Positions 39,245-51,060 of a stretch of 64,000 nucleotides of DNA are shown here, piece by piece; within the stretch, counting starts at the first letter, position 1, and the number at the start of each line of letters is the position of its first letter. The position numbers and the translations under genes were made by a program. The notes beneath the pieces are model-generated. The model had not been told where the DNA came from. It made no database searches and saw only the letters and a program-made list of their open reading frames with translations. Source of the DNA: Phoebastria nigripes (lineage: Eukaryota; Chordata; Aves; Procellariiformes; Diomedeidae). Where the stretch lies: assembly GCA_035582835.1 (NCBI GenBank), contig JAYKAV010000678.1:195001-259000 (forward strand), read 5' to 3'.

Positions 39245-39735
39245 ACCTAGCACTATACGAACAAGCAATATTAGATGGGCCCCTCCTGTAAACACTCATA
39301 ACCTAAACAGATGTTCAGAGTGATCCAGTCATGAAACACTCACAGTGGCCCTAGGATGACTGTCTCTCTGAGCATTGCGATTGACATTTAATGGTAGGAC
39401 AGAGACGACTTTCCCTAGGTGGCTTAAGGTTTTTGTGCTTCACAGAAGAAATTAGTTGTTTTAAAGAACAAGTGGAATGCAGTGAGAGCAACTGCCCAGG
39501 TGTGAAAAAGGACGTGGAAGGAAGTCTGAAGACAAGAGCTGACTAAATAGACAAGGGAGGAGAAAGGCTATGGGCTTCAGGGAGCAGAATGAAAGGAATA
39601 TGATAGGGAACAGAAATGTAGCCAGAAGCAGAATTGTCAGAGCCTTGAAGTTTAGGATGAAGAGCCTGGACTTGAATCAGCTTCCTTTACCTTCCACATC
39701 AAAGAGGGGAGTGACATGATCCAGGCAATAGGTGA
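39245..39735 (-). mobile_element. L2-type LINE relic: ORF2 end plus 3' tail
   Basis: On the minus strand, 39722-39701 reads DHVTPLF and 39683-39638 continues to FKSRLFILNFKAL, matching the H.TP.L..LHWLP...FK...LTFKAL segment of L2-type ORF2, with the middle part scrambled. About 320 bp further along the minus strand, 39318-39246 matches the family's 3' tail in antisense (cctagcactatacgaacaag, then gggcccctcctgtaaacact). Coding end and tail in the right order and orientation indicate one old element. It has stops and is inactive. Confidence 0.65.
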
Positions 39736-41048
39736 GAAATCCCTTATACTACAAGTTTCATGCTACATTAATAGGAAACGTACTTACAAAGCTGAAGCAT
39801 TTAAGAGAGAAAAAAGAGTATGAACAAAATGGTCTATAGATAAGGTATATTAATATGACACTGAAGCCGCAGTTTAGTTAGTAGCCATCTTTTGGTTGGC
39901 ACTGCTTTTAATGCAAAAGCACACCTGCACAGTAATGTTTATCCAGCATGTACAGTGAAGAAACAGGTCCACGTGGCATTGATTTTGTGAGGTGAAAAAG
40001 CATGCAACATGCTGGCTTTGTGAATATAACTTGTTTCCTGTGTAGTTTTATGCTCAGAATTAGGACAGGTCAACCATGGAAGAATGGAGACAGCCTTCAG
40101 TTTTGTTTTAGCAGCCAGGAGCTGTTGGTCACTGGCATTTTTTTATTTGAAAGCAGCTTGAATAATGCAAGGTGTTTCAGTTTGTCAGTGTAGTAGTATG
40201 CCTTGTAGTGGAGCAATCCAAATTAGCTTGCATGCCAAAAGCAGCCCAGCTGCAGGTTCACAAAGCTCTGTGTGGGCTGCTTCTCTCAAGAGCAAAATAA
40301 GGTAACTTACTCTGCCGTTAGAAGGCAGAACTCACTGTTCCAGAGTCATTCAAGATGTTTTCATTGCCCAAGTTCATTTGCATCTTAGCTCTACTATCAC
40401 TGCATGGCAACCTGCAGTGTAGAGAACTCCAACAATAATTTTAAAAGATGGCTCGAGATGATAATAAGGAAAGTACGGATTTGAGACGCACATAATCTGA
40501 ATTTTGGNGGAATCTATATGTTTCATTGTTTCATTCAATGAGAGGATTTGCAGGGGACATTTGGAAGGTTCTCTCAAGCAGAATTGGAGCTAGTAGTGCT
40601 GACTGGGTTAGAAGGGAAAGCAGTGGGCTAGACCCTTATTTTCTCTGGATGTGTGTTGATGTTGCCTACTGAACATTGTAAGTTGGGTTCTGCAACTCCT
40701 GGAAACTGCCATTGTTTCCACTAAAAATAGCAAGATGCTTCCAGCATTGAAAGAGATATGAATGTTTCCCTTGATCCAGAAATTGTCAGATTTTAAAGAC
40801 TTTGTCCAGCCCTCTCTTTTGCCTTTCTATTTGACATTTTTGTAAAAAAAAAAAACACCACCACAAACAAGCAAGCAAAAAAATAAACCCCACAACAACT
40901 AACGGTCACATGTTTAGTTAACTGAAATCTATCAGATTTTGTAAACCTACTCAGATGAGAGAGTGCCCTCTCCTTGTTGTCCAAGCAGTGATGAAGAGAG
41001 AGGTTGTTCATAACGGACCTGAGGCAGGCCATAAAGAGTTCATACTTA
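39736..41048. other. Non-coding DNA, no gene seen
   Basis: N at 40508. An A run followed by an A/C-rich stretch (40844-40901) is low-complexity sequence. No gene or clear transposon. Confidence 0.6.
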
Positions 41049-41085
41049 CTTTTTTTTATATATATGTGTGTGTATATATATATAC
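41049..41085. repeat. T run with (TA)n(TG)n microsatellite
   Basis: Eight or more T, then alternating TA, TG and TA dinucleotides. Confidence 0.85.
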
Positions 41086-42090
41086 TTAGGGAGTGTACTC
41101 CAGGCCCTTTTTGTTTTCCTTGGTGGCTAAGGAGAGCTTGGAGATGATGCCATGGTGGCCAATGGGTTGGTGTTTCTCACTTAACTTCTTAGAATACACA
41201 GCAGAGCAGTGAGCAGGGTGAGAAGTGTGTATGTATCTTAGTATGTCTATGTGTGCGTATATAATGTTTTATTAACGTATAAAAACAAGCATAATCCTGA
41301 AGTGCAAGCAGAATGGCAAGCTTGCAACAGTCATTAAAGTTCACTTCCTGCTTAAAAAGTAACCCTGCCGTCTGATAGAGCAGTAGTTTGTTAATGTTTA
41401 GACAGTGTCTTGAAGATGGAAAGCTTTTTTAAGTGTCGAATATTGTCACTGTTACTCATCTCTTACTGTTATATGTGACTTTATGGAGGGACAGTTAGGG
41501 GGATCTAGCAGCTGAAAATGTTTATTCCATTTGTAGGTCCATATCCTCCTGATGCAGAACTTTTCAATATGCTGTATTATTTCTAACGCTTTATTCCCTT
41601 TTGCTCTGAATTTTTCAGAATTCAGTTTCACTGATAGCAAAGACACCCCTTCTCCATCCTAGCTCCTGTATGGTTTAATACCCTTGCTCATTCACCCCAC
41701 CTTTCCATTGCTACTGTCACAACTGTTTATTGGGCTCTGCTGTAAACTGGATCTGTGGAATGATCTGAGGTGAAATCACCTTTTTTGATGTTTTTGGAAA
41801 CCGTTTTCTGAGCTAACTCATCCCTGGGGTTATCTTTTTTGATCTTTTGTGATCTTGAAGTATTAGAGCAAAGTTAAACCTCTTTCTGAAGCTGCCCATA
41901 TTACCAAGAATAATGATTCATGTAAATTTACGCTCTGAAGCCCGTACTCTCAATTGTAGTGAGTGAGATAGATAACTCAAAGCATAAATGGGATGGGTAA
42001 AGCCAGCATCTGATATATAGCTAATTGTTAGAGGAAAATTGAATGAAAACTAAATCAGCAGAATTATTTCAGTTACACACATGGAATGCA
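41086..42090. other. Non-coding DNA, no gene seen
   Basis: Unique-looking sequence, no recognisable gene, RNA or transposon. Confidence 0.6.
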
Positions 42091-42094
42091 AAAA

Positions 42095-42370
42095 AAGAAA
42101 AAAACGCTGTGCCCTGATGCACTGTAGACAGTGTGTTTCCCTACCCACACCCATACGTGTGGAAGCATTTTCCTCCCTGGTGCCCTGCTATAGTTGCTTA
42201 TGCCAATGAGACTTAATGATATGCTCTTATTGATACGCTGGTACTGATGGACTACCCTAAAGCAGCCCCACCCCTCTGCCCCTCCTTTCTCCCTGTCTGC
42301 AAGTTTTGGACCTGAAACTTTATTGCATTGTGGAGCATATCAAGGAGAACAGTTGTCCTTAATGTAAAGG
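42095..42370. promoter_or_regulatory. Candidate conserved non-coding block
   Basis: Balanced, repeat-free stretch with TAATGAT-type cores and a pyrimidine-rich segment (42269-42298). Immediately followed by a microsatellite. Texture suggests conservation; untested. Confidence 0.25.
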
Positions 42371-42403
42371 ATAGGTGCAACTTGTGCAACACTGCACACA
42401 AAG

Positions 42404-42497
42404 ACATATACGTACATATATATATATATATGTATCTTTAGATACATATATCTATCTGCTTGTCCATCTGTCTGTCTATCTGTCTACCTATCTGTAT
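42404..42497. repeat. Compound (TA)n / (TCTA,TCTG)n microsatellite
   Basis: A TA run (about 42417-42431), an inverted gtatctttagatac (42432-42445), then tetranucleotide TCTA/TCTG/TCCA units up to 42497. Confidence 0.9.
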
Positions 42498-42599
42498 CTT
42501 TACAGGGATAGGTCTGGGGTTTTTTTCTTTTCCAGTTAAAATACACTTAATTGCATTTTGCTGGTGTTTACAACTCTTATGATTAAACTAAAAAGAGTT

Positions 42600-43080
42600 A
42601 CTTGAAAACAATTTTGCATGCTGGTTGGACTCGGTAAATACCACCGTTGCGATGTCTTGATGTAAATATCGAGGCAACGTTTCACTCCCAGTTTATATGT
42701 AGTATCTTGTGATGTTTCAGATGTCTGAGGTCCTTCCTTGTGTGAGCGGGATTCTTTTCCCTTTTTTTTCCCAGGCATACTGGAGTGCAAGTGCAAATTT
42801 CCATAAAATTTAAATAAGGTGCTTCCTGTAATAATGAATAATTGTGGCTGCTCTCTGGTCTGCATTGTAATTAACCATGATCAGACTTGTTTGGGGGAGA
42901 TATTGTTCCTGTTATTATTTGACAGGCTACTGTGATTTTGCCAGATTAAACAACCTGCAGCATTTACTTGCAGAGTCACAGGGACAAGATGTGCTCCTGC
43001 TGCAGGGGCTTCTTCTTAAAAGCAGCAGAAGAATTAATTGAAAGCTAGCTGTAAAAGGCCATCAGTTGTACCAGTGAATA
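42600..43080. promoter_or_regulatory. Candidate enhancer-like block
   Basis: Long, repeat-free, balanced stretch with retained CpGs (actCGgt, acCGttgCGatg, atCGagg, aaCGtt), several TAAT/ATTA cores (gtaattaacc near 42868; gaattaattg at 43031-43040) and alternating AT-rich and balanced segments, a pattern common in developmental enhancers. Open frame 42536-42865 on minus has no domain. One of the strongest candidates by texture. Confidence 0.35.
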
Positions 43081-43260
43081 CAAACCTATTCATTTTTGTA
43101 GGTTGTAATGACTCTTTCCTTAGGAGTGTTCACAATATTGTACAATGTGATACTTGTGAATTAGACAGTAAAATCTGGCATTGTGGCTCAGAAAAGGCAA
43201 AGTGATCCTTGTATTTTTTATTAAGCAGATATTTCTGCAGGGTAAATAGAATCTCTCTGG

Positions 43261-43308
43261 AAAAAAAGGGGGGGGAAAACCCCAAACAAAACCAAAACCA
43301 AACCCAGA
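43261..43308. repeat. A7-G8 junction followed by C/A-rich low-complexity DNA
   Basis: Seven A, eight G, four A and four C, then repeated aaac/aacc units. Low complexity; no coding or RNA feature. Confidence 0.85.
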
Positions 43309-43730
43309 ACTACAGAAGAACCATAAAAAATAGCCCTAAATACAAATACTTTCTCTTTTAGAAACAGCAAGTGACCTTGTGCTCAAACGCAGATGATGTA
43401 CGCAGTAGAGTGATCTCTGTGGACTTGGTAGCATTGTATCTGGCCACTTGGTCAGCCTCTGTTTCTCTGTCTCTCTCCTTTTTTGGGTTAAGAACTGTTC
43501 AAAACATTACTGTCTAGTTACTGTGGTGTCTTTCATTTAGATTCTGTTTATTGACTAAACCACAAGGATTCCTGCCCAAAGTACCAGGCAGCCTACGCTT
43601 GAATGATTTTGATTTTCTAACATCAGCCCTGGGGTTTATTTGAAAAATGTACATACACTGCAGCTTTACGAAGTCAAGTGACTGCATGATTTTGACCATG
43701 GAGTAAAGTATATCTGAAGATCATTAAATT

Positions 43731-43757
43731 AAAAAAAAAAGGGGGGGGGGGGGGGGG
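43731..43757. repeat. A10-G17 homopurine tract
   Basis: Ten A followed directly by seventeen G. The G run is long enough to form quadruplex structures and its length here should be treated as approximate. Confidence 0.9.
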
Positions 43758-44700
43758 AATAAATGTAGTAGTCATTGTACCAGCACTGTGCATGTGTGAC
43801 ACATGTTTTTTGTCTTTTCATCTTCCACAAGAGCCAGAAAGTTTCCTGCCGTTCTCTTTCCAGCTATTGACAAATGATTGCCAGATGTGAGATCTTTGCA
43901 GTGCTCTTTCCCCTTCGCAAACCTGCAGTGATGGGATATTCGATTCTCCCTTGCCCATTTCATCTCCTTTCCACATCTGCCAGGGACACACAGGCAATAC
44001 ATCCCTACATGAGAGTTTAAAGTTTATTCAGCTCCTCCACTCCCCCCAATAAAACATTCAGAGACAACAGAATGAAGTCCCTGTGACTCTCCATAAATCT
44101 CAATGCATTTCAGAGTAGGTTGGGGTTTTTTATTTGTATGCATCTAGGTAAGTTTGGTTTATTTGTTGGTGTGTATTTTATATATAAACTTTACACACAT
44201 ATATATGCATGTGTATATGGAAAAGGTAATGTAAGTTTGAGACTGCTCTGGAGTTCCTGTCATTGTCACATTATCTGAATCTCTCCTCCTCCTGATGCTG
44301 AAAACAAAGCATAACATTTTACAGGATCGTCTGCTAAAGTGATTGTAATGAGCAACTAAAAGAACATCAGTGATGACCTCTGTTCTGTGAAAGTTTTTAA
44401 AACACTTTTTTAAAAACAGGTGAAAAAACCAAGCCTGTGACAGATTGTAGATGATGTGTTGCCTCTTGCTTTCTTCCAGTCTTGCTACTGGATTTTTAGG
44501 AAAATTCTGAAGAGACTTTCCTTCAAAGTAACTTTTAATAGTCTAAGTGATGAACTAATTTTTATCTTAACAGAAATAATTCTGGAGTGGCCACACACAT
44601 AATCAGACACATGTACAAAGGTTTTCTGGCACTGCTATCTAGAGTTTGTATTGATGGGGATATTTTTCCCTTCCAAGTCTGCCTTTAAGTATGTTTAACC

Positions 44701-44716
44701 AAAAAAAAAAAAAAAA
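44701..44716. repeat. A16 homopolymer
   Basis: Sixteen A with no upstream polyadenylation signal or gene-like sequence; simple repeat. Confidence 0.9.
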
Positions 44717-44951
44717 GTAGAGACAGACAGACTTTCCAGCTCCTGACCTTCCTATCGGGTGGGCTAACACAGGTGGCCTTTCTGTTTTAATACCACGCTT
44801 TTGGCAAACTGAGCAGCCCTTCGGTCCCTGACACAGATCAGCATTTTTTTAAATTAAAAAAAAAAAGTCGATAGAATGTCTGCCATATGTGCTCAAAATA
44901 GTGGATGGAATTTCAGGAACAGAGGTGCTTGTTTTTTAATCTTAAAAGACT

Positions 44952-44974
44952 AAACGGCAAGTGTCTTGCCGTTT
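44952..44974. other. Perfect 10-bp inverted repeat (hairpin)
   Basis: aaacggcaag, a tgt spacer, then cttgccgttt. Ten perfectly paired bases with a 3-base loop, including a CpG in each arm, in AT-rich DNA. Stem is too short for a microRNA precursor. Could be a structured site, a protein-binding palindrome, or chance. Confidence 0.8.
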
Positions 44975-45342
44975 TCTTATTCCAGGGTTGTAGTTGCACA
45001 GTTGTTACCCTTTCCGCCCACGCCTTTTAAGAGATGGACCATATCCTCGTTTTCAGAATGTCCAGGCTCACAACTTCACTTTTTTTTCCCCATGTAAGGT
45101 GTCTAGGTTCCTCCTGTAGAGAAAAATACCTGAATCTTGTGAGAGGAACACTGTAAGGGAAAATACTCTGCTTCTGCTCACAGAACAAAAGAAAACCCCA
45201 AAACCAAGCTGAATGTGAGTGAAACTTTTCTAAGATTCAGGGTTTTTTGCATTCTGCTTTTGAAGATGATGGAATAGTGAGATAATGTTGTAGGTAAGAG
45301 TTTATTGCCCATGTGGTTGCCATTTTAATTTCTCCTTTATTC

Positions 45343-45358
45343 TTTTTTTTTTCCCCCC
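45343..45358. repeat. T10-C6 pyrimidine tract
   Basis: Ten T followed by six C; antisense equivalent of the G/A homopurine junctions seen elsewhere in the window. Confidence 0.9.
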
Positions 45359-45479
45359 TTTAAAGAAAGGACAGGTTATTTTTGAAAGAAACATAGAAAA
45401 CTTAACACCTTGAAGGTCAAGGCAAACAGTTGTCTGTCTTTTTCATAAAACAATCAGGCTTGAAACTCCAGTAGGAGGA

Positions 45480-45960
45480 GATGAGATGCTTCAAGTTCAG
45501 AACGCTTCACTTAATTTGTCCTTACTAATGCACTGGCTGGTTTCTCATGTCTTCCTGCTTCTCTCACCATGGTTACTCAGGGAGGTAGAGAGGTGCTAAG
45601 CAATGGAGGTGTCATCCGGCCTGTGCACTGAGGGAACGTCCTTCAGAGGACGACTTGTCACTAGCCGTCAAAGAAGAGAGTGGCTTTGTGGTCTCTGAAC
45701 ATCTGGCAGCGCTGCACAGGAAGCTGAGGGGGTGTCATTAATTGTGATGAAATAATTTAAACCATCAGGAATAAATGAGGCTGTTAAGCTAAGTTCAGAT
45801 TCCATTTGCTGTGCACATGTGTCTAGCAGCCTGTGCGCAGTTAAAAAAAAGAAATGAGTTATATTAGCTTGTGAGTAGAAGTGAAACAGATACTGTAAAT
45901 GAAGTGAGTTACAGTGTGATGACATCATGTAGAACAACATTCAGGGAGTGAGTTTTGTAA
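45480..45960. promoter_or_regulatory. Candidate enhancer-like block with homeodomain cores
   Basis: CpG-retaining first half (atcCGgcc, aaCGtcc, gaCGac, gcCGtc, agCGctg) followed by CATTAATTG (45736-45744) and gatgaaataatttaaacc, which offer homeodomain-type TAAT sites. No repeat signature; antisense open frame 45668-45940 lacks a domain. Strong enhancer candidate by texture. Confidence 0.35.
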
Positions 45961-46379
45961 AATCAGCATGCAGGAAAGTGGTATGTTACTTTGATAAAGT
46001 TTTGCTTAAGATCACACCTGATGATGATGGATAAAGCAAAGGATGGTTTGGTGCAGAATTTGTGAAGCTTACTGTGCAGTTTCAAAATAGCCTAACTTGT
46101 AAACAGAGCTTTTGCCTACAAATGTTAGTGCAGTTTATCTGTTCTTTTATACCTACCAGTCTGCTAACTTTGGAACTGGACCAAGGCAGAGATATTCACA
46201 AGTAAGTGGTTGGGCCCCCTATGCAAGAGAGATCCTTTTGAAATTTTGTTAGTTTTATTTTGTCGAAGAGAGAAGGGGCATTTATTGACATGAGATTTTC
46301 ATATCCATGCATCAGCTGTTTTATAAAATGAAGAAATTACACTGCACAGGATTTCAGATAATCTTGAACTGGTTGAAAA

Positions 46380-46830
46380 AAGAGATGCGTTGGGTAAAAT
46401 GTCTCAATTTCCTCAAATAAAGAATTATCAGCCTTGACAAACTTGCAGAGAAAATGTCAAATTCTTTTGAATAGGTGTTAGGTGCAAACTCACTTGTTTC
46501 TAACCTTAACAGGCAGACACAATCTGACTTTCGCTGACTAGTGGCCTAGTAAGCAGAAACGGTGGAAAGTGGTGGTTATGGGCATCTCCAAAGTAAAGAA
46601 GTTTCAAGAAGTTACAGATTTAGCCCAGCCGCTTTTTTTGGCACCTGGAATAATACTGCAAGCCTCTAGCTGCAGGTAGGGCACACAGCCGGAGGTCACA
46701 GCCTGTGCTTTGGCTATTGACAGCATATGTACCGCTGTTCCCAGAGAGCAGGTAGACTGCTCACAATGGTGCAGCTGGAAGGCTGCTTTAAATTGTGCCA
46801 GTTACCAGCGAAATATTGTTGGGGTTTCTT
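46380..46830. promoter_or_regulatory. Candidate conserved non-coding block
   Basis: Balanced composition, scattered CpGs (gatgCGttggg, cagcCGctt, agcCGgagg, tacCGctg, cagCGaaat), no repeat signature and no ORF. Possible regulatory DNA. Confidence 0.25.
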
Positions 46831-47415
46831 CCTGTGACCAGAAGAGAGCATGGGTTTGTGTATTTCTTCTGCCTTTCTGAGAAAACGTTATGGTCAGCTT
46901 CTAAAATTGTGCTAACTTTTGTTCCATTGTCCAATTGCCTGTTTGTGGACTTCTAGTTTTCTTTGCTTGATTCCTATTTGGAATTGAGGGTGCTTTGGCA
47001 TCTAAAGACTTTAATTCCCACTGGATGCCTTTTGATATTAATAGAGGTAGGGCTGGCATCCCTGACTAATTTTTCCACTTCCCTTGAAGGAGTCGGTGCC
47101 CCAAAATAGTCATCAGAAAATAGTCCTTTTTTTTAAAATCAATTATTCTTTTGGACTTTAAAACTATTTTCNTCACTAAAATTAGATGTATTTTGTGTAA
47201 GTCACTTCTTTTATCTTGTCTTATGGTGCCCAAACAGGATGCAGTGGTACAGCAGGTGGTGCAAAATTATATTTGATCATATGAAAGACAGTGTAAGGAT
47301 CACCAGTCTTTGTAGTGTACAAACCTTTCAAGGCTTTTCCTTCTCATTGCATACCCTGTAGGTGAAGTAACTATTTTAGTACAGAAATATTAAGGAAAAA
47401 CTTGCAATAACAAGC

Positions 47416-47451
<36 letters not shown>

Positions 47452-49235
47452 AAAACATTGACCCAAAACATTTTTAAATTTGTAACTGTAAGTTTTGTAC
47501 CAGTGCTTCCTTCTGGCTGAAACCAAGAAATTGATGCTGTGGTTATCGGCGAACTTGGGTTCGTATCAGAGCATTCTCTGGAGCGCTGGGAAGCTGCTGA
47601 GAGAGCGGGTGGGAGCAGGAGTCAGAAAGTGAACGCCTGAGCCCTGTAAGGAGACTGGCTGAACACAGCCTGAGTCCTGGAGGTGCTGAGCACTTTTTAT
47701 CCCGGTTAGATTCCAGGTAAGATGGAAAATAGGTGCATGTCANGTTAAGGGGTCTTAATATGCCTGTACGTGCTGAACTGCAGGCCAGTGAATTTGAAAA
47801 GTTTGTATTTGGACGGTCAAAATATTACAGTATTTCTAAATGAAAAGCATATTAAATATTTTCTCCCCGGAGTGCTTTAGTGGCTGTAGCGTAGGTCGTA
47901 CCTCACCTTGAATATATTTAAAATGTTTTTGCAGTATGTATATGGCATGTAGTTTGGCTGCTGTGTAGATGTGGAAAACAGAATGAAGACTTTTGGTTTT
48001 AGTTGTTTCTGCTGTATCTGAGATACTGAAGCTCCCTCCCTATCCTTTCAAAAGGAGGACTTTTTCTTTTTTAAGGCTTTTGCAACCCCTGCAATTTATG
48101 CTCTGGCCTTCTAGACTGTCACTTTCCTTCTGCCTAATCCCTATCATGCATCAACTACATTTGTTTATATCCTGCTGGAAGCTGTGAAGAAACAATTCTT
48201 CAGTAATGTCACTAGAAAATGAATAAATAAAAGCTTTGTGTGCCCTAGACTAGTGTCTTTGGGCTAATATACACCAAGAGATATTTCTGAGGAACACTCT
48301 CTCTGTGTGTTTGTTTTAGATTAGTCAAATAATTGGGTTAAACTGACAGAGTGGAGGAGGAGTGGGAAAGAACAAAATTAAGAAGTACAGAGTGAACAGA
48401 TAGTGCTGCAGACATTGTTAAAACTTAGCAGCCTAAGTGTAAAAGTAAACCCTGAGAATGGGAGGTGAGGGTGGCTGTACTAGATGAATATAAACGTTAG
48501 TCTGCTAGCCGCAGTGAAATGCAAGCTGTTCAATTTGCTTTAATATTTATAAAATATTTTAAGGACCTTGTTTTCTCTTGCAGGAATAAACAAGCCATCC
48601 CATCCTTCTGAAATCATATATTAGGCTGAAAAATGTTCAGAGATGTAAGATGAGCCCATTTTGTGCGTTGAAGATAAACGCACATTTAAGTCAATTTACT
48701 TTGTTTTGTAAAGCTGTTCTGTGAGGTTCATGATGTAATAGCAGAAATGTTGTGATTATGGAACAAGATTTCTTGCTACATTTTTATCATCTCTTAGGGT
48801 CCTTTTGTTTGTCAGTTCTGATGACAGAACTCTGAAGGAAGTTGCTGAGACTTCTGTGTAAAAGAGCTACATGCTTGACTCCCAGTTACAGTTTAATTTT
48901 TTTTTCTTTGCTAGGATGGGAATTGTATTCTTTTAACCCATTGTCCCCTGCCTCATTAAGTCCAAATACCCTCCAGACAATGTTTTCTCAAGGCACAGCA
49001 AACTTCATTATAAATGCAGCTCACTTTTTGTGGGCAGTGCTGTGTTGTGCTGTTTTGGTACAAAAATATTTCACTTGCATGTTAAGTTTATTAGATATTC
49101 CTTATGTAAACCAAAGAGGTGTTCTTTGATGTTCAGACAAACCATGTTTTTAGCAACTTATCATAAAATCAGTGGTTAAGTTATGCGAGAAACTTCCCTC
49201 AAATGCTGCATTAGTTGGTGACAGTGTTGTTTTAT
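46831..49235. other. Non-coding DNA, no gene seen
   Basis: Ns at 47172 and 47743. A CpG-retaining stretch at 47555-47720 contains ggaggtgctgagcac, a motif common in old amniote repeats, but the match is too short to call. A further conserved-looking patch lies at 48500-48720. No gene recognised. Confidence 0.5.
47422..47455. repeat. (AT)n-A10 microsatellite
   Basis: About twelve AT dinucleotides followed by a run of ten A. Confidence 0.9.
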
Positions 49236-49239
49236 TACT

Positions 49240-49685
49240 GGAAGAACAATAAAGTAGAAATTGAAATACATGGATTTGAGCAATTGACAGGTCCACAGAA
49301 CTGCTCTACATTTGGCACCAACACTTACGCTAACTGAATTACAGGCGTGGATTACTGGAAGGATTGGGGCCTAACTTTGGACCGGAGAGCTAATGGAATA
49401 ACATGTGCTCTGGGTGTCCAAATACACGAGGCGCCTGCAGCTTCCACTGATTTCAGTGACATTTTGGAAACCAAGCAGTTACGAAAAGCAGGCCAATGGG
49501 GTTTAATTCCCATTAAATAAATAAAAAAGAAGATTGTTCTGAGTGCCATTTCAGTGGCAGCTAGCAGAGAAAAAGCAGCATAACTTTTTTCCAGATCATT
49601 GTATGCATCGTTTGTGTGCCTGGTTACATCCTCCCAATGTTTTGCTGCCAAGCGTATGTATTTTCTTTTGGGGAACTGGTTTGAA
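49240..49685. promoter_or_regulatory. Candidate conserved non-coding block
   Basis: Repeat-free, balanced stretch with preserved CpGs (caCGagg, gCGcctg, ttaCGaaa, aagCGtatg) and a gtttaattcccattaaataa segment (49500-49519) with paired TTAA/TAAT cores. Antisense open frame 49352-49651 has no domain. Confidence 0.3.
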
Positions 49686-50986
49686 ACAGGCTTCCTTCTA
49701 TGGCATCAACAGGTAGCACAAAACCCATGTGATTCACTTACAAATATTATTTTTATGAATTGAGCAATTAGTGTCTGATGTGGCAGGCACTCCTAGACTT
49801 ATCCTTGAATTGTGCTTTGATTTATTCCAGTTTAGAATGAACTGATGCAGTAGAACTCCATATATGACAAGATGAAGTGCTACTTTTAGATTTATTCTGT
49901 GCTAAGAAATAAAAAATGGCTTGCCTAATGCTAGTCAGAAAAAAAAAGTTACTGGAAAATTTAAGCATTTCCTTTTGAAGAGGCTGTTGCATCTGCCTCT
50001 AGATTTTCTTAAATGAAGCAACTTTTTAGTAGTGATATCTCTCTCAGCACCATCCTTATTAATTGTTAAGAGTATGTCTCATTCCTGTGGTTTATGAATC
50101 AGTAGTTGCTGAAGTTTTTTGAACAAATTATCCATGAATTAGTTGTTTGGTGTTTTCTTAATGAGAAAAAAATGGATAATAAGACCACATTACAATAAGG
50201 GTACAAATTCATTGTATATCTGGATTTTTGTTGAAAGGCCTTAAGCATGGCAATGATACTAAGCACAAATTTTTCACGGTCACAGTTGAGCCATGCAGAC
50301 GAATCTGAGTTAGATTTGATCTGTTTTCTAGAAGTTAGGCCAACTGTTATTCTGCCTTTACCAAAATAGGAATATATCAATTGGAGCTGAAGTTTATAGT
50401 GGAAAACTGGAACTGCATGCACAGGAAAGAACTGGGGTTGGCAAAGTGTTTTGCATACACTGAGGCTGCTCATTTTTTGTTAGATCTGTGATAAAAATTA
50501 TACAAATAATTTGATAGATATCACTGCTAGATCTGGGAGAAAATAATCTTGACTATAATAATTTTCTTTAAAAAGGAGTGGCAAAAGAAGAAAAAAAAAT
50601 ATTGCTTCTCTTTTCTATCCTTTGCTCACATCAGCCACTTTCTTTGCCTTGAATATACCCTTTTCCCCCTGGTTTTCAGTTTTTTATGTGTTTTCAAAGT
50701 TAAATAGATGTAGATCCTTAATTTGTATGGTGCTTGACTTCTGTTACTTAGGTATTCTTTCTCACACATGTAGGTGTGCTTTGTTGCCTAGGAAGGAGGT
50801 TTGAGGGAGCAGGTGAATCAGGATGGATGTGTACCAAAAATGAGTGTCTAAAGAGATGGCTGCCATTCTGCCACACTGGCAACAACCACACTCTATCTCT
50901 CTGCCCTTCTGGGACTTGTAGGTTGCCATCAGGAAAGGTCAAAGACTCATTTAAGCTGAAATTGTCTGAGGACACGGTTTTCTCTT
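49686..50986. other. Non-coding DNA, no gene seen
   Basis: Ordinary unique sequence. Overlapping frames at 50748-50991 are open on both strands without domains. Confidence 0.6.
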
Positions 50987-51060
50987 CATAGAATCATAGA
51001 CTATCTCAAGTTGGAAGGCACCCATAAGTATAATTGAGTCCAACCCTCTTTTTGCAAGTA
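50987..51060 (-). mobile_element. CR1 LINE, 3'-end fragment
   Basis: Begins with catagaat then catagac, the antisense of the short octamer repeat that ends CR1 elements. It continues ctatctcaagttggaaggca, cccataagtataattgagtc and caaccc, a familiar CR1 3' segment in birds. The element is on the minus strand and is recognisable for only about 75 bp, typical of 5'-truncated copies. It carries no coding sequence. Confidence 0.85.

Noticed and set aside
42620..42635. ggttggactcgg as a CR1 fragment
   Set aside because: Only about a dozen bases match and flanks do not continue the CR1 pattern.
43277..43308. C/A-rich run as telomere-like sequence
   Set aside because: Units are irregular aaac/aacc and not the vertebrate CCCTAA hexamer.
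44952..44974. Hairpin as a microRNA precursor
   Set aside because: Ten-base stem is far too short for a precursor and no mature microRNA sequence is recognised.
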